Shown in pieces: positions 45,074 through 54,601 of a DNA stretch of 64,000 nucleotides. Source of the stretch: Oscillospiraceae bacterium (lineage in GTDB: Bacteria > Bacillota > Clostridia > Oscillospirales > Oscillospiraceae); assembly GCA_018265835.1 (NCBI GenBank), contig JABLYK010000002.1, positions 1 through 64,000 on the forward strand, given 5' to 3'. A program made the position numbers and the translations under genes. The stretch's first letter is position 1, and every line of letters begins with the position of its first letter. The notes beneath the pieces are model-generated. The model had not been told where the DNA came from. It worked only from the letters and a program-made list of their open reading frames with translations, and ran no database searches.

Positions 45074-45100
45074 CCGGAGGGGAAAACGATGCCCCTCCGG
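45074..45100 (+). other. Intercistronic hairpin between rseP and ispG
   Basis: CCGGAGGGG / CCCCTCCGG with a 9-nt loop and no T-run. It is probably an RNA-processing or stability element inside the operon rather than a terminator. Confidence 0.45.
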
Positions 45101-45128
45101 GCATTTGTGCGTTTAGAAGGAGAAACCA

Positions 45129-46190
45129 ATGAATCGAACTGAAACCCGGCAAATCCACATCGGCGGTGTCGCCGTGGGCGGCGGAGCGCCGATTCCGGTG
45201 CAGTCCATGTGCAACACCCGCACGTCGGACGCGAAGGCGACCATCGCGCAGATCTCCCGCCTGTACGAGGCGGGCTGCGAGATCATCCGCGTCGCCGTGC
45301 CCGATCAGGAGGCGGCGGACGCGCTGCCGCAGATCGTCAAGGCCTCGCCCATCCCGGTCGTGGCCGACATTCACTTTGACTACCGTCTGGCCCTTGCCGC
45401 GGCAAAGGCCGGCGTCCATAAAATTCGCATCAATCCCGGCAACATCGGCGAGGCGGACAACGTCCGCAAGGTTGCCGAGGCCTGTAAGGAGCGCGGCATC
45501 CCCATCCGCATCGGCGTCAACGGCGGCAGTCTGGAAAAGCGGCTGCTGGAGCAATACGGCCACCCGACGGCGGAAGCGCTCGTGGAAAGCGCGCGCGGCC
45601 ACATCGCGCTGCTGCACCGCTTTGATTTTGACGATATCGCCCTGTCGATGAAAAGCTCTACCGTGCCGCTGACCATCGCGGCTTACCGGCTCGCAGCGGA
45701 GACGTTTCCGTACCCGCTGCACGTCGGCGTGACGGAAACGGGCACGGCGTATCATGGCACGATCCGCTCCGCCGTCGGCATCGGGACGCTGCTCAGCGAG
45801 GGCATCGGCGACACGATCCGCGTATCGCTGACGGCCGACCCTGTGGAGGAGGTGCGCGCGGGCGTCGCCATCCTGAAGGCGGCGGGACTGCGCCGCGAGG
45901 GCGTGCGCTTCGTCTCGTGCCCGACGTGCGGGCGCACGCAGATCGACCTGATCTCGCTCGCGCACGAGGTGGAGGATAAGCTGCAGGGGCTGGACCGGGA
46001 CATCACGGTTGCCGTGATGGGCTGCGTGGTCAACGGCCCCGGCGAGGCGCGCGAGGCTGATTACGGCGTCGCCGGCGGCAAGGACTGCGGGCTGCTGTTC
46101 CGCAAGGGCGAGATCCTGGGCAAGTACCCGGCGGAGCGGCTGGCTGACGCGCTCGTCGATCTGATTCAAAGCGAAGAGAGGAAGTCATGA
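45129..46190 (+). CDS. ispG: 4-hydroxy-3-methylbut-2-enyl diphosphate synthase
   Basis: 353 residues: PIPVQSMCNTRTSDAKATIA, ADIHFDYRLALAAA, KIRINPGNIGE, and the 4Fe-4S ligands in SCPTCGRTQID and VMGCVVNGPGEA. It catalyses the penultimate MEP-pathway step using reduced ferredoxin or flavodoxin. ATG follows AGAAGGAG. Its TGA overlaps the ATG of polC (ATGA). Confidence 0.96.
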   Translation: MNRTETRQIHIGGVAVGGGAPIPVQSMCNTRTSDAKATIAQISRLYEAGCEIIRVAVPDQEAADALPQIVKASPIPVVADIHFDYRLALAAAKAGVHKIRINPGNIGEADNVRKVAEACKERGIPIRIGVNGGSLEKRLLEQYGHPTAEALVESARGHIALLHRFDFDDIALSMKSSTVPLTIAAYRLAAETFPYPLHVGVTETGTAYHGTIRSAVGIGTLLSEGIGDTIRVSLTADPVEEVRAGVAILKAAGLRREGVRFVSCPTCGRTQIDLISLAHEVEDKLQGLDRDITVAVMGCVVNGPGEAREADYGVAGGKDCGLLFRKGEILGKYPAERLADALVDLIQSEERKS

Positions 46191-49100
46191 GCGAAAAGGT
46201 ACCGTTTCTGGAGATGTTCCCCGGCTGCGAGCCGCTGCGCGATACGTGCGGCGGGCTGGACAAGGCCGAGGTGCTCGACGTGCTGATTTTGCGCGAGAGC
46301 ATGACGATGACGGTGCATGCGTGGTTTTCGCGCATCCCGGCGCCGGCGGAGCGCTCCAACATTGAGCAGCATCTGGCTGCGCAGTTCCGGCTGCAGGGTG
46401 TGACCATCCGCGCGGAGTATCCCGCGCCGGAGCAGAAAAAGGAAGAAAACAAATCGAAAGAAAAAGTCCTCATGGGCAAGGCCATCCCGAAAAAAAGCAA
46501 GGTGACGCCCATGCGGGAGCTGACGCTGGAATCCGGCGGCGTTGTGGTCGAGGGCGAGGTGTTCGCGGTGCAGAGCCGCGAGATCGCAAAGCGCGGCAGC
46601 GCCGTGCTGTCGTTCGACATGACGGACAACACCAGCTCTGTGCGCGTGTCGCGCTTTCTGCGCGGGGAGGACGATCAGAGCATCATCAATCAAATTCACC
46701 CCGGCATGTGGCTGAAGGTGCAGGGAAGCGTCAACTACAGCAAGTATGACGAGGATCTGGTCATCGAGCCGCGCAGCATCGCGCAGGGCAAAAAAACCAT
46801 CCGCCCGGACAACGCCGCGCAAAAGCGCGTGGAGCTGCACTTACATACGCGCTACTCGGCGCTCGATGCGCTGTCCGACCCCGCCGCGCTTGTGGAGCGC
46901 GCCGCCTACTGGGGACACCCGGCCATTGCGGTCACAGACCACGGCATCGCGCAGGCGTTCCCGGACATGTGGAAGGCCTCGAAAAAATACGGCGTGAAGA
47001 TCATCTACGGCGAGGAGGGCTACCTCGTGAACGACGTGGACGGGCATCTCGCCGTCCACGGGCAGAGCGAGCTGCCGCTCGACGCGGAGTTCGTCGCGTT
47101 CGATATCGAGACGACCGGCCTGCATCTGGACACGAACCGCATGACGGAGATCGGCGCTGTCATCTTCTCCGGCGGGGAGATCAAGGACGTGTTCAACACG
47201 TTCGTCGATCCGCATATGCCCATCCCGGCGGAGATCACGCGGCTGACTGGCATCCGGGACGCGGATGTTGCCGGCGCGCCGGACGAGGGGGAGGCCATGC
47301 GCATGTTCCTCGACTTTGCGGCCGGCCGGCCGATCATTGCGCACAACGCCGATTTCGATACCGGCTTCATGTCCGCCGCGTGCGCGCGCTGCGGCATCCC
47401 GTTCGAGCCGGTGTATCTGGACACGCTCGTGCTCGCGCAGTACCTGCTGCCCGATCTGAAGCGCCACAAGCTGGACATGGTCTCGAACCGCCTGAGCCTG
47501 CCGGACTTCAACCACCACCGCGCGTCAGACGATGCGATGGTCGTCGCGCGCATCATGGGTAAGTTCCTGCCCATGCTCGCCGAGCGCGGCGCAAAGACGA
47601 TCGGCGATTTCAACGACCTCGTGCGCGGCGGGCTGAAGGAAAAGCGCCACACGCGCCATGTGTCCATTCTCGTAAAGAACAAAACGGGACTGAAAAATCT
47701 CTATGAGATCATTTCACAGTCCTATCTGAAATATTTTAAGAGAAATCCCACGATCCCAAAAAGCGTGCTCGCCCAATACCGCGAGGGCCTGCTGATCGGC
47801 TCGGCCTGCGAGGCGGGCGAGGTGTTCGACGCCGTGCTGCGCGGCAAGAGCGACAGCGAGCTGAGGCGCATCGCGTCGTTCTACGACTATCTGGAGATCA
47901 TGCCGCTGTGCAACAACCGCTTCCTGCTGGACAACGGCACGGTCAGCAGCGAGGAGACGCTGCGGAACTTCAACCGCCGCATCGTGCGGCTCGGCGAGGA
48001 GATGGGCAAGCCTGTCGTCGCCACCAGCGACGTGCATTTTCTCGACCCGGAGCAGGAGGTGTTCCGCCACGTGCTGCTCGCGTCGAAAAAGTTTGCAGAT
48101 GCGGACAAGGCCATGCCGCTGTACTACCGCACGACGGAGGAAATGCTGGAGGAATTCGCCTATCTCGGCGAAGAAAAGGCGCTGGAGGTCGTCGTGACGA
48201 ATCCGGTCGCCATTGCCGACAGCGTTGAGACGTTCGAGCTGCTGCCGAAGGATCTCTATCCGCCAAAGATCGAAAACTCCGCCGAGGAGCTGAAGAGTCT
48301 CGTCTACGGCAAGATGCACGCGATCTACGGCGAGACCCCGCCCAAGCTCATTACCGACCGCGTGGAGACGGAGCTGCACGACATTCTCTCGCGCGGGTAC
48401 GATGTCATCTACATGAGCGCGCAGAAGCTCGTGGCAAATTCGCTCGAGCACGGCTATCTCGTCGGCAGCCGCGGCAGCGTCGGCTCGTCGATTGTGGCGT
48501 ATTTTTCCGGCATCACGGAGGTAAACTCCCTCCCGCCGCACTACGTCTGCCCCCAGTGCCGGTATACGGATTTCGATTCCGGCGCGGGCTTCGGCTGCGG
48601 CGCGGATATGCCGGACAAGACCTGTCCGCACTGCGGCGCAGAGCTGCGCAAGGACGGGTTCGACATCCCGTTTGAAACGTTCCTCGGTTTCGGCGGCGAC
48701 AAGGTGCCGGATATCGACCTGAACTTCTCCGGGGAATATCAGGCGCGCGCGCACAAATACACCGAGGAACTGTTCGGCTCCGACCACGTGTTCCGCGCCG
48801 GCACGATTGGCACGCTGGCGGAAAAGACCGCCTACGGCTATGTGCTGAAATACTTGGAAGAGCGGGACATGAAGCTGCCGAAGGCGGAGATGAACCGGCT
48901 TGCACTTGGCTGCGTCGGCGTCAAGCGCACGACCGGGCAGCATCCCGGCGGTCTCGTTGTCATCCCGCAGGACAAGGACGTGACGGATTTCTGCCCTGTG
49001 CAGCATCCGGCGGACGACCCGAACAGCGATATCATCACCACCCACTTTGAATACCATTGCATGGAGGCCAACCTCCTCAAGCTCGACGAGCTGGGGCACG

Positions 49101-50152
49101 ATGACCCGACGATGATCCGGATGCTGGAGGACATGACCGGCGTGAACGCGCGGGAGATCCGGCTCGACGATCCGGAGACGATGGGCATCTTCAAATCCGC
49201 AAAGCCCCTTGGCCTGACGGATGACGACCCCATCATCGGCAAGACCGGCACCATCGGCATCCCGGAGTTTGGCACAGGCTTTACCCGCCAGATGCTCGTG
49301 GACACGCAGCCGGAGGGGTTTGATATTCTCGTGCGGCTGTCCGGCTTTTCCCATGGCACGGACGTGTGGCTCGGCAATGCGAAGGATCTCATCATGTCCG
49401 GCACCGCCACTGTCAACCAGACCGTCGGCTGCCGCGACGATATCATGCTTTATCTCATCAGCCGCGGCATGGACGCAAAGCTGTCGTTCAAAATCATGGA
49501 GGCCGTGCGTAAGGGCAAGGTCAAAAAGGGCGGCTTTCAGGACGGCTGGGTGGAGACCATGAAGGAGCACGGCGTGCCGGACTGGTACATCGACTCCCTC
49601 GGCAAGATCGCGTACCTGTTCCCGAAAGCGCACGCGGTGGCCTACGTCATGATGGCGTTTCGCATCGCGTGGTTCAAGGTGCACAAGCCGCTCGCGTTTT
49701 ACAGCGCGTATTTCTACCGCCGCAGCCAGAAGGACTCCTTCGACGCGGACATGATGACCCGCGGACTGGACTATACGCGCCGCAAGATCAACGAGCTGCG
49801 CAATAAACCCGGTGCGACCGCGAAGGAGGAGGACCTGCTCGTAACGCTTGAGGCGGTGTATGAGTTCTATCTGCGCGGGTTCGAGTTTGCGCCGATGAAC
49901 CTGTACGACAGCGATGCGACGAAGTTTCTCATCCGCGACGGGATGCTTCTGCCGCCGTTTGTTGCGATCTCCGGCCTCGGCGAGAGTGCGGCAAAGGATC
50001 TCGTCGCCTGCCGGAAGGGCGGACGGCAGTTCATCTCCGTGGAGGAGCTGTCCGCGGCCTGTCCGAAGGTCAGCCAGACGCATCTGGAGCAGCTCCGCGC
50101 CATGGGCGCGCTGGGTGAGATGCCCGAAAGCAGCCAGATGAGCCTGTTTTGA
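46187..50152 (+). CDS. polC: DNA polymerase III PolC-type alpha subunit
   Basis: 1321 residues, somewhat shorter than the B. subtilis enzyme. In order: an N-terminal region with a charged linker (about 85-100); an OB-fold domain (about 105-200, VVVEGEVFAVQSREIAKRGS); a PHP domain (about 213-, VELHLHTRYSALDALSD) interrupted by the 3'-5' exonuclease (about 303-475, FVAFDIETTGLHLDTNRMTE, RASDDAMVVARI); then the polymerase core with PDIDLNFSGEYQ and VKRTTGQHPGGLVVIP; a zinc-site segment CPQCRY...CPHCG (about 786-825); and C-terminal tandem helix-hairpin-helix. It is the essential replicative polymerase of low-GC-lineage Gram-positives. It is translationally coupled to ispG. Confidence 0.97.
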   Translation: MSEKVPFLEMFPGCEPLRDTCGGLDKAEVLDVLILRESMTMTVHAWFSRIPAPAERSNIEQHLAAQFRLQGVTIRAEYPAPEQKKEENKSKEKVLMGKAIPKKSKVTPMRELTLESGGVVVEGEVFAVQSREIAKRGSAVLSFDMTDNTSSVRVSRFLRGEDDQSIINQIHPGMWLKVQGSVNYSKYDEDLVIEPRSIAQGKKTIRPDNAAQKRVELHLHTRYSALDALSDPAALVERAAYWGHPAIAVTDHGIAQAFPDMWKASKKYGVKIIYGEEGYLVNDVDGHLAVHGQSELPLDAEFVAFDIETTGLHLDTNRMTEIGAVIFSGGEIKDVFNTFVDPHMPIPAEITRLTGIRDADVAGAPDEGEAMRMFLDFAAGRPIIAHNADFDTGFMSAACARCGIPFEPVYLDTLVLAQYLLPDLKRHKLDMVSNRLSLPDFNHHRASDDAMVVARIMGKFLPMLAERGAKTIGDFNDLVRGGLKEKRHTRHVSILVKNKTGLKNLYEIISQSYLKYFKRNPTIPKSVLAQYREGLLIGSACEAGEVFDAVLRGKSDSELRRIASFYDYLEIMPLCNNRFLLDNGTVSSEETLRNFNRRIVRLGEEMGKPVVATSDVHFLDPEQEVFRHVLLASKKFADADKAMPLYYRTTEEMLEEFAYLGEEKALEVVVTNPVAIADSVETFELLPKDLYPPKIENSAEELKSLVYGKMHAIYGETPPKLITDRVETELHDILSRGYDVIYMSAQKLVANSLEHGYLVGSRGSVGSSIVAYFSGITEVNSLPPHYVCPQCRYTDFDSGAGFGCGADMPDKTCPHCGAELRKDGFDIPFETFLGFGGDKVPDIDLNFSGEYQARAHKYTEELFGSDHVFRAGTIGTLAEKTAYGYVLKYLEERDMKLPKAEMNRLALGCVGVKRTTGQHPGGLVVIPQDKDVTDFCPVQHPADDPNSDIITTHFEYHCMEANLLKLDELGHDDPTMIRMLEDMTGVNAREIRLDDPETMGIFKSAKPLGLTDDDPIIGKTGTIGIPEFGTGFTRQMLVDTQPEGFDILVRLSGFSHGTDVWLGNAKDLIMSGTATVNQTVGCRDDIMLYLISRGMDAKLSFKIMEAVRKGKVKKGGFQDGWVETMKEHGVPDWYIDSLGKIAYLFPKAHAVAYVMMAFRIAWFKVHKPLAFYSAYFYRRSQKDSFDADMMTRGLDYTRRKINELRNKPGATAKEEDLLVTLEAVYEFYLRGFEFAPMNLYDSDATKFLIRDGMLLPPFVAISGLGESAAKDLVACRKGGRQFISVEELSAACPKVSQTHLEQLRAMGALGEMPESSQMSLF

Positions 50153-50187
50153 AAAATTTTGCGGTTGAACCATTTTTAATATTTGCA

Positions 50188-50218
50188 TGATACGATCTTT
50201 CTTGGTATCATATATAAT
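50188..50218 (+). promoter_or_regulatory. Inverted repeat and -10-like box upstream of the 944-residue SLH gene
   Basis: TGATAC (50188-50193) / GTATCA (50205-50210) followed by TATAAT at 50213-50218, 32 bp before the ATG. There is no good -35 box, so an activator or alternative sigma may be needed. Confidence 0.4.
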
Positions 50219-50249
50219 ATCCCCCAAAATCTGAAAGGGAGGTTTTGCA

Positions 50250-53084
50250 ATGAAACGTTACCTTGCATTCCTGCTCGCGCTGGTGATGCTGGTTACCGCC
50301 TTCGGCGGCGCGAACGTGTTCGCGGCGGACGGTGCCAACGCGGACGAGCAGCTTGTGGTGCGCAGCAAATCCGGCTCGCAGCGCACGCTGCATGTTGGCG
50401 ACACGGTCACCTATTCGTATGCGCTGCGCCTGGGCATGGTGTACGATTTGGATCGCGTGCTGGCGGACGTGCTCTACGACAGCGCGTGTCTGGAGCTGAA
50501 GAGCTGGGAGTTTCCCAATTTCAACGGCGCGGTCACCACGTCGTCGAAGCCGGGCGATTTCCACTTCGAAAAGGGCGCCATCACGAATGGCGAGCAGTTC
50601 CATAACAGCATTTTGACGGTCGTCACCTGCACGTTCACCGTCAAGCGCGGCGGCACGACCTACATCCGTACCGTTCCGGAGCATCTGGAGGTGGAGAGCA
50701 ACGGCAACAGCGACGTGAAGTTGGTTGAGGACTACCTGCCTGCGGCCGCCGGTTCGGCGAAGTATTCGAGCTACGACTATCTGGGCGACGATCGGCCGAA
50801 CGCTTCCACCGCCAAGCTCAACCCCTCGTCGGACGTGGTCTGGTTCTACATAACGGACAGCACGACGGGTGAGCCTGTCCCTGCCGGGGTGACGTTCCGG
50901 CTCTCCGGCGCGACCGACTCCGGTGAGACGCTGGAACGCACTGCCACCACGGATTCGTATGGCTATCTCTGCTTCGGCACGGTGCCGTTCGGCAACTACT
51001 ACGTCCAGTGTGCCAGCGATACGGCGGCGGGCGAGACCTATTTTGTGGAGGACAGCGCAGTCACGGTTCTGAACGTGGTCAACGACAAGCTGGTGATCGA
51101 CAACGCCATGCAGGCGCACACGGTCGCGGCGGATTCCCTGCTCACGCTCCAGGTTACCATCAAGTGGAGCGGCGAGGAGATTTCCGCGGGCGAGACCTAT
51201 ACCAAGGACCGCCCGAAGAGCCTGTATCTGGAGCTGCATTCCGGCAACACGGCCTATGCCCAGCGCTATGTCAGCAGCGACACCAGGAGCGTTACGTTTG
51301 ACCGGCTGCCCCAGTCCGACGGGGCGGGCAGCCCCATCTCCTATGAGCTGGCTGTCCCGGCAGTTGAGCATTACGACGCCGTCGTTACGCGGACAGAGAG
51401 CGGCTTTGCCGTGGAATTTATCTACAAGAACGACCACGCGTGGGAGACCACGCGCGTCGATCCGACCTGCACGGAAAGCGGGTACATTGAATCCATCTGC
51501 ACCGATTGCGGCGCGACGAATTATACCACGCTGACTGCGCTCGGCCACGACTATGCGATTTCCGGCACGCCGGCAAGCTGCACGGAGCGCGGTTATCAGG
51601 TTGCGGTTTGCAAGCGCTGCGGCGTGCGGTATGTGGAGCAGACGGAGCCGCTGGGCCACAACTGGAGCGCGTGGACGATTACCAAGGACGCGACCGCCCA
51701 TGAGGACGGAGAGCGTATGCGCACCTGCCTGCGCTGCGGCGAGACGGAAACACAATTGCTGCCCTGTCCGAACCACGAGCACGCCTACGTTGTGACGAAG
51801 ATTCCGGCGACCTGCACGGAGCCGGGCTATGTCGATGTGCGCTGCGCCTGCGGCGATGGGGACCGCTATGAGGACAAGAGTGCCCCTGCCCTTGGTCATG
51901 ACTACTCCGGCGACAGCTCGATCATCAACATCCAGTCGCCGACCTGCACGGAGGACGGCATCAAGCAATACACCTGCTCCCGCTGCGGCGAGATCCACGA
52001 CGAGATCCTCCCGAAGCTGGGGCACAACTGGGAGCTGATCGCAGGGTCGGAGATTCCGGCGACCTGCGAGAAGACCGGCAGCAAGGAATACAAGTGCGGC
52101 AACTGCGGCGACACGAAGACCGTGACCGAGCCGGCGCTCGGACATGCCTGGGGCGAGTGGATTGTGGACACCCCTGCCACAACGACGGCGGAGGGCTCGA
52201 AGCACCGCGTCTGCACGCGCTGCGGCAAAGAGCAGACCGAAACCATCCCCAAGCTTGACCATGAGCATGAATACAGCATCCCCGTCGTGACGGAGCCGAC
52301 CTGCACGGAGCAGGGCTATACGACCTATCGGTGCTCCTGCGGTGCGGGCATCGTGGATGAGGACAGCTATCAGCCGGCGCTCGGCCATGACTGGTTGGAA
52401 GTCTTCCGCCAGCCTGCGACCGACCGGTCACAGGGCATGGTGCAGTATCAGTGCACGCGCTGCGGGCTGTACCGCTACGAGACGCTGCCGAAGCTGCCCT
52501 CCAGCTGGAACAACCCGTTCTGGGATGTGAGCAAGGATGACTGGTTCTATGACGCCGTGCGCTATGTGGCGCAAAACGGCTTCATGAACGGCAATTCGCA
52601 GACGCGCTTTGCGCCGAATGACTACATGAGCCGCGCCATGATCGTCACGGTGCTGTACCGCATAGAGGGCGAGCCGAAGTTTGACGGCATGTTCAGCCCC
52701 TTCGAAGATGTGCCGGAAGGCACGTGGTATTCCGACGCGGTTGCCTGGGCGGCAACGTTCCAGATCGTGAACGGCATGTCGGAGACGGAGTTTGCACCGG
52801 ATGAGAACGTGACGCGCGAGCAGATGGTCACGATCTTCTACCGGTATGCGCGGTTCAAGGGCTATGACATATCGGCCTCTGCGCCGCTGGCTTTCCCGGA
52901 CGCGGGTCAGGCCATGAGCTATGCGATTCCGGCGCTGTCGTGGTCCGTGGCTACCGGCCTGATTTCGGGCGTGGGCACGAGCGCGGGGAGCATGCTCCAG
53001 CCGCAGGGTACCGCGACCCGCGCACAGGCCGCGACCATCATCATGCGCTTTGATCAGTGGAGGCTTTCTGCTTCCGGCGGCTGA
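50250..53084 (+). CDS. SLH-anchored surface protein with SpaA-like domain and nine Cys-pair repeats
   Basis: 944 residues after GGGAGG. A signal peptide (1-26) is followed by a cohesin-like or adhesive beta domain (30-185) and a SpaA/Cna-B-like domain (about 195-285, TTGEPVPAGVTFRLSGATDS). About 350 residues then hold nine repeats of the form (P/A)TCTExGYxxYxCxxCG...LGHxW (about 405-750), most with a CxxC pair. Three SLH domains close the protein (about 752-944). Similar Cys repeats occur in many clostridial surface proteins but have no proven function; zinc binding or disulfide stapling is inferred from the CxxC spacing. Confidence 0.88.
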   Translation: MKRYLAFLLALVMLVTAFGGANVFAADGANADEQLVVRSKSGSQRTLHVGDTVTYSYALRLGMVYDLDRVLADVLYDSACLELKSWEFPNFNGAVTTSSKPGDFHFEKGAITNGEQFHNSILTVVTCTFTVKRGGTTYIRTVPEHLEVESNGNSDVKLVEDYLPAAAGSAKYSSYDYLGDDRPNASTAKLNPSSDVVWFYITDSTTGEPVPAGVTFRLSGATDSGETLERTATTDSYGYLCFGTVPFGNYYVQCASDTAAGETYFVEDSAVTVLNVVNDKLVIDNAMQAHTVAADSLLTLQVTIKWSGEEISAGETYTKDRPKSLYLELHSGNTAYAQRYVSSDTRSVTFDRLPQSDGAGSPISYELAVPAVEHYDAVVTRTESGFAVEFIYKNDHAWETTRVDPTCTESGYIESICTDCGATNYTTLTALGHDYAISGTPASCTERGYQVAVCKRCGVRYVEQTEPLGHNWSAWTITKDATAHEDGERMRTCLRCGETETQLLPCPNHEHAYVVTKIPATCTEPGYVDVRCACGDGDRYEDKSAPALGHDYSGDSSIINIQSPTCTEDGIKQYTCSRCGEIHDEILPKLGHNWELIAGSEIPATCEKTGSKEYKCGNCGDTKTVTEPALGHAWGEWIVDTPATTTAEGSKHRVCTRCGKEQTETIPKLDHEHEYSIPVVTEPTCTEQGYTTYRCSCGAGIVDEDSYQPALGHDWLEVFRQPATDRSQGMVQYQCTRCGLYRYETLPKLPSSWNNPFWDVSKDDWFYDAVRYVAQNGFMNGNSQTRFAPNDYMSRAMIVTVLYRIEGEPKFDGMFSPFEDVPEGTWYSDAVAWAATFQIVNGMSETEFAPDENVTREQMVTIFYRYARFKGYDISASAPLAFPDAGQAMSYAIPALSWSVATGLISGVGTSAGSMLQPQGTATRAQAATIIMRFDQWRLSASGG

Positions 53085-53097
53085 TTTGCGCCCAAAC

Positions 53098-53132
53098 AGA
53101 CAGCCCCAGCGGAGGTGCCGCCGGGGCTGTCT
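53098..53132 (+). terminator. Terminator after the Cys-repeat SLH gene
   Basis: AGACAGCCCC-AGCGG / CCGCC-GGGGCTGTCT hairpin followed by ATTTC. Confidence 0.75.
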
Positions 53133-53206
53133 ATTTCAGGAAGCGTTGGTGGATTCAGCGTTTCGCTGCGGGATCTGAATGCCGGACGCTGTTTCTCAGA
53201 TTGCGG

Positions 53207-53235
53207 TTGCATCCGATTGAAAAATACAGTATAAT
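53207..53235 (+). promoter_or_regulatory. Sigma-A promoter of the acyltransferase gene
   Basis: TTGCAT (53207-53212), 17 bp, TATAAT (53230-53235), 66 bp before the ATG at 53301. Confidence 0.7.
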
Positions 53236-53300
53236 TAAAAAAACTGAACTATTTTTCTGACGGACGCAGTCCGCAAATTCTAAGAAATCAGGTGAATTGT

Positions 53301-54563
53301 ATGACATCCAGAACCGAATGCTTTGATACCCAGCGCAAACCGGAACTTCCGAAACCCTATTTGCTCCCGATTGAATGGATCGGCGCGTTTTTCATGCTGA
53401 TGCCAGTCGGCGGCCACGTGGAAAAGATCAACTGCGAGGGATTGGAGCCGCCATATCTCATGCTTCAGAACCACGCTTCGTTCGTCGATTTTCCGATGGC
53501 GGCGCGCGCCATGTTCCCGAACAGCTCCGGCTGGGTCATTTCGATCGAGGAGTTCGTCGGCCGCGAATGGCTCATCCGCAGCATCGGCGGCATCTATAAA
53601 CGGAAGTTCACCGCAGATCTCACGGTTGTGAAGCATATCCTCACCATGCTCACGAAAATGAATTGCAGCGTCACCATGTTTCCGGAGGCACGCTATTCGC
53701 TTGCCGGCGTCAATGAGCAGATCGACGGCGCGCTCGGCAAGCTGGCGAAAAAGGCCAAGTGCCCGGTCGTGATGCATATGCAGTACGGCAATTTCCTGCG
53801 CTCGCCGCAATGGTGCAAAAGACCGTACCGCAAGGTTCCGGTCAGCAGCGAGTTTCGCCAGATCGTCACGCGTGAGGAAGTGCAGACGCTCTCCGCGGCG
53901 GAGATTCAGCGCCGTATTGAGGATGCGTTCCACTATGACGACTACCAGTGGCAGTATGACAACCGGATCGAGATCACCAGCCCTTACCGCGCGCACAACA
54001 TCCACCGCATCCTGTACCAGTGCCCGCACTGCGGCACGGAGTTTCAGATGAACAGCGACCACACGCAGCTCTGGTGCGAGCATTGCGGCACCCGCTGGGA
54101 GATGGACACCCTTGGCCGCCTGCACTGCCTGAATGGGGAGGAGCGCTTCGCGCATGTCCCGGACTGGTACCGCTGGGAGCGGGAAAACGTGCGCAGGGAG
54201 GTTCAGGAGGGGCGCTACGCGTTCGAAGACACGGTGCGGCTGGAGCGTATGGTTTCGGCGCATGCTGGGTTTGAGGTGCTCGGCAACGTAACGCTGACGC
54301 ACAATGCGGACGGCTTCCGGATGGAGGGGACGCTTGCGAGTGGCGAGCCGTTTTCGTTCCACCGCAGCCCGGCATCCATGATGTCCTGCCACATCGAATA
54401 TGATTTCAAGGGACGGGGCGACGCCATTGATCTGGCCACCCTGCACGATACCTATTTCGTATTTCCGCAGACGGCGCACAATGTGCTGACCAAGCTGCAT
54501 TTTGCAACCGAGGAGCTGCACAAGGCGCAGCAGGGGCAGCAGGTACATAAAATACAAAGCTAG
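53301..54563 (+). CDS. PlsC-like acyltransferase with C-terminal zinc ribbon
   Basis: 420 residues from the ATG at 53301; the GTG nine bases upstream lies in the ribosome site. The glycerolphosphate acyltransferase box is MLQNHASFVDF (HxxxxD), with FPEARYSLAG replacing the usual FPEGTRS. After residue 240 a zinc ribbon, CPHCGTEFQMNSDHTQLWCE plus HCG, and a roughly 150-residue C-terminal domain with no family I recognise are attached. The acyltransferase part should acylate a lysophospholipid or similar acceptor at the membrane. The zinc-ribbon fusion is uncommon. It forms an operon with the cytidylate-kinase-like gene 38 bp downstream. Confidence 0.82.
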   Translation: MTSRTECFDTQRKPELPKPYLLPIEWIGAFFMLMPVGGHVEKINCEGLEPPYLMLQNHASFVDFPMAARAMFPNSSGWVISIEEFVGREWLIRSIGGIYKRKFTADLTVVKHILTMLTKMNCSVTMFPEARYSLAGVNEQIDGALGKLAKKAKCPVVMHMQYGNFLRSPQWCKRPYRKVPVSSEFRQIVTREEVQTLSAAEIQRRIEDAFHYDDYQWQYDNRIEITSPYRAHNIHRILYQCPHCGTEFQMNSDHTQLWCEHCGTRWEMDTLGRLHCLNGEERFAHVPDWYRWERENVRREVQEGRYAFEDTVRLERMVSAHAGFEVLGNVTLTHNADGFRMEGTLASGEPFSFHRSPASMMSCHIEYDFKGRGDAIDLATLHDTYFVFPQTAHNVLTKLHFATEELHKAQQGQQVHKIQS

Positions 54564-54601
54564 AATTTCGCGTGATTCAAAAAGGAGACGGAGGGAACGC
54601 A

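Noticed and set aside
45074..45100. Hairpin between rseP and ispG considered as a terminator
   Set aside because: It has no T-run, and ispG belongs to the same conserved operon.
47714..50227. Over 800-codon minus-strand frame inside polC
   Set aside because: Antisense shadow of PolC with typical Arg/His/Leu bias.
53292..53300. GTG start three codons before the acyltransferase ATG
   Set aside because: It lies within the AGGTGA ribosome-binding site of the ATG at 53301.
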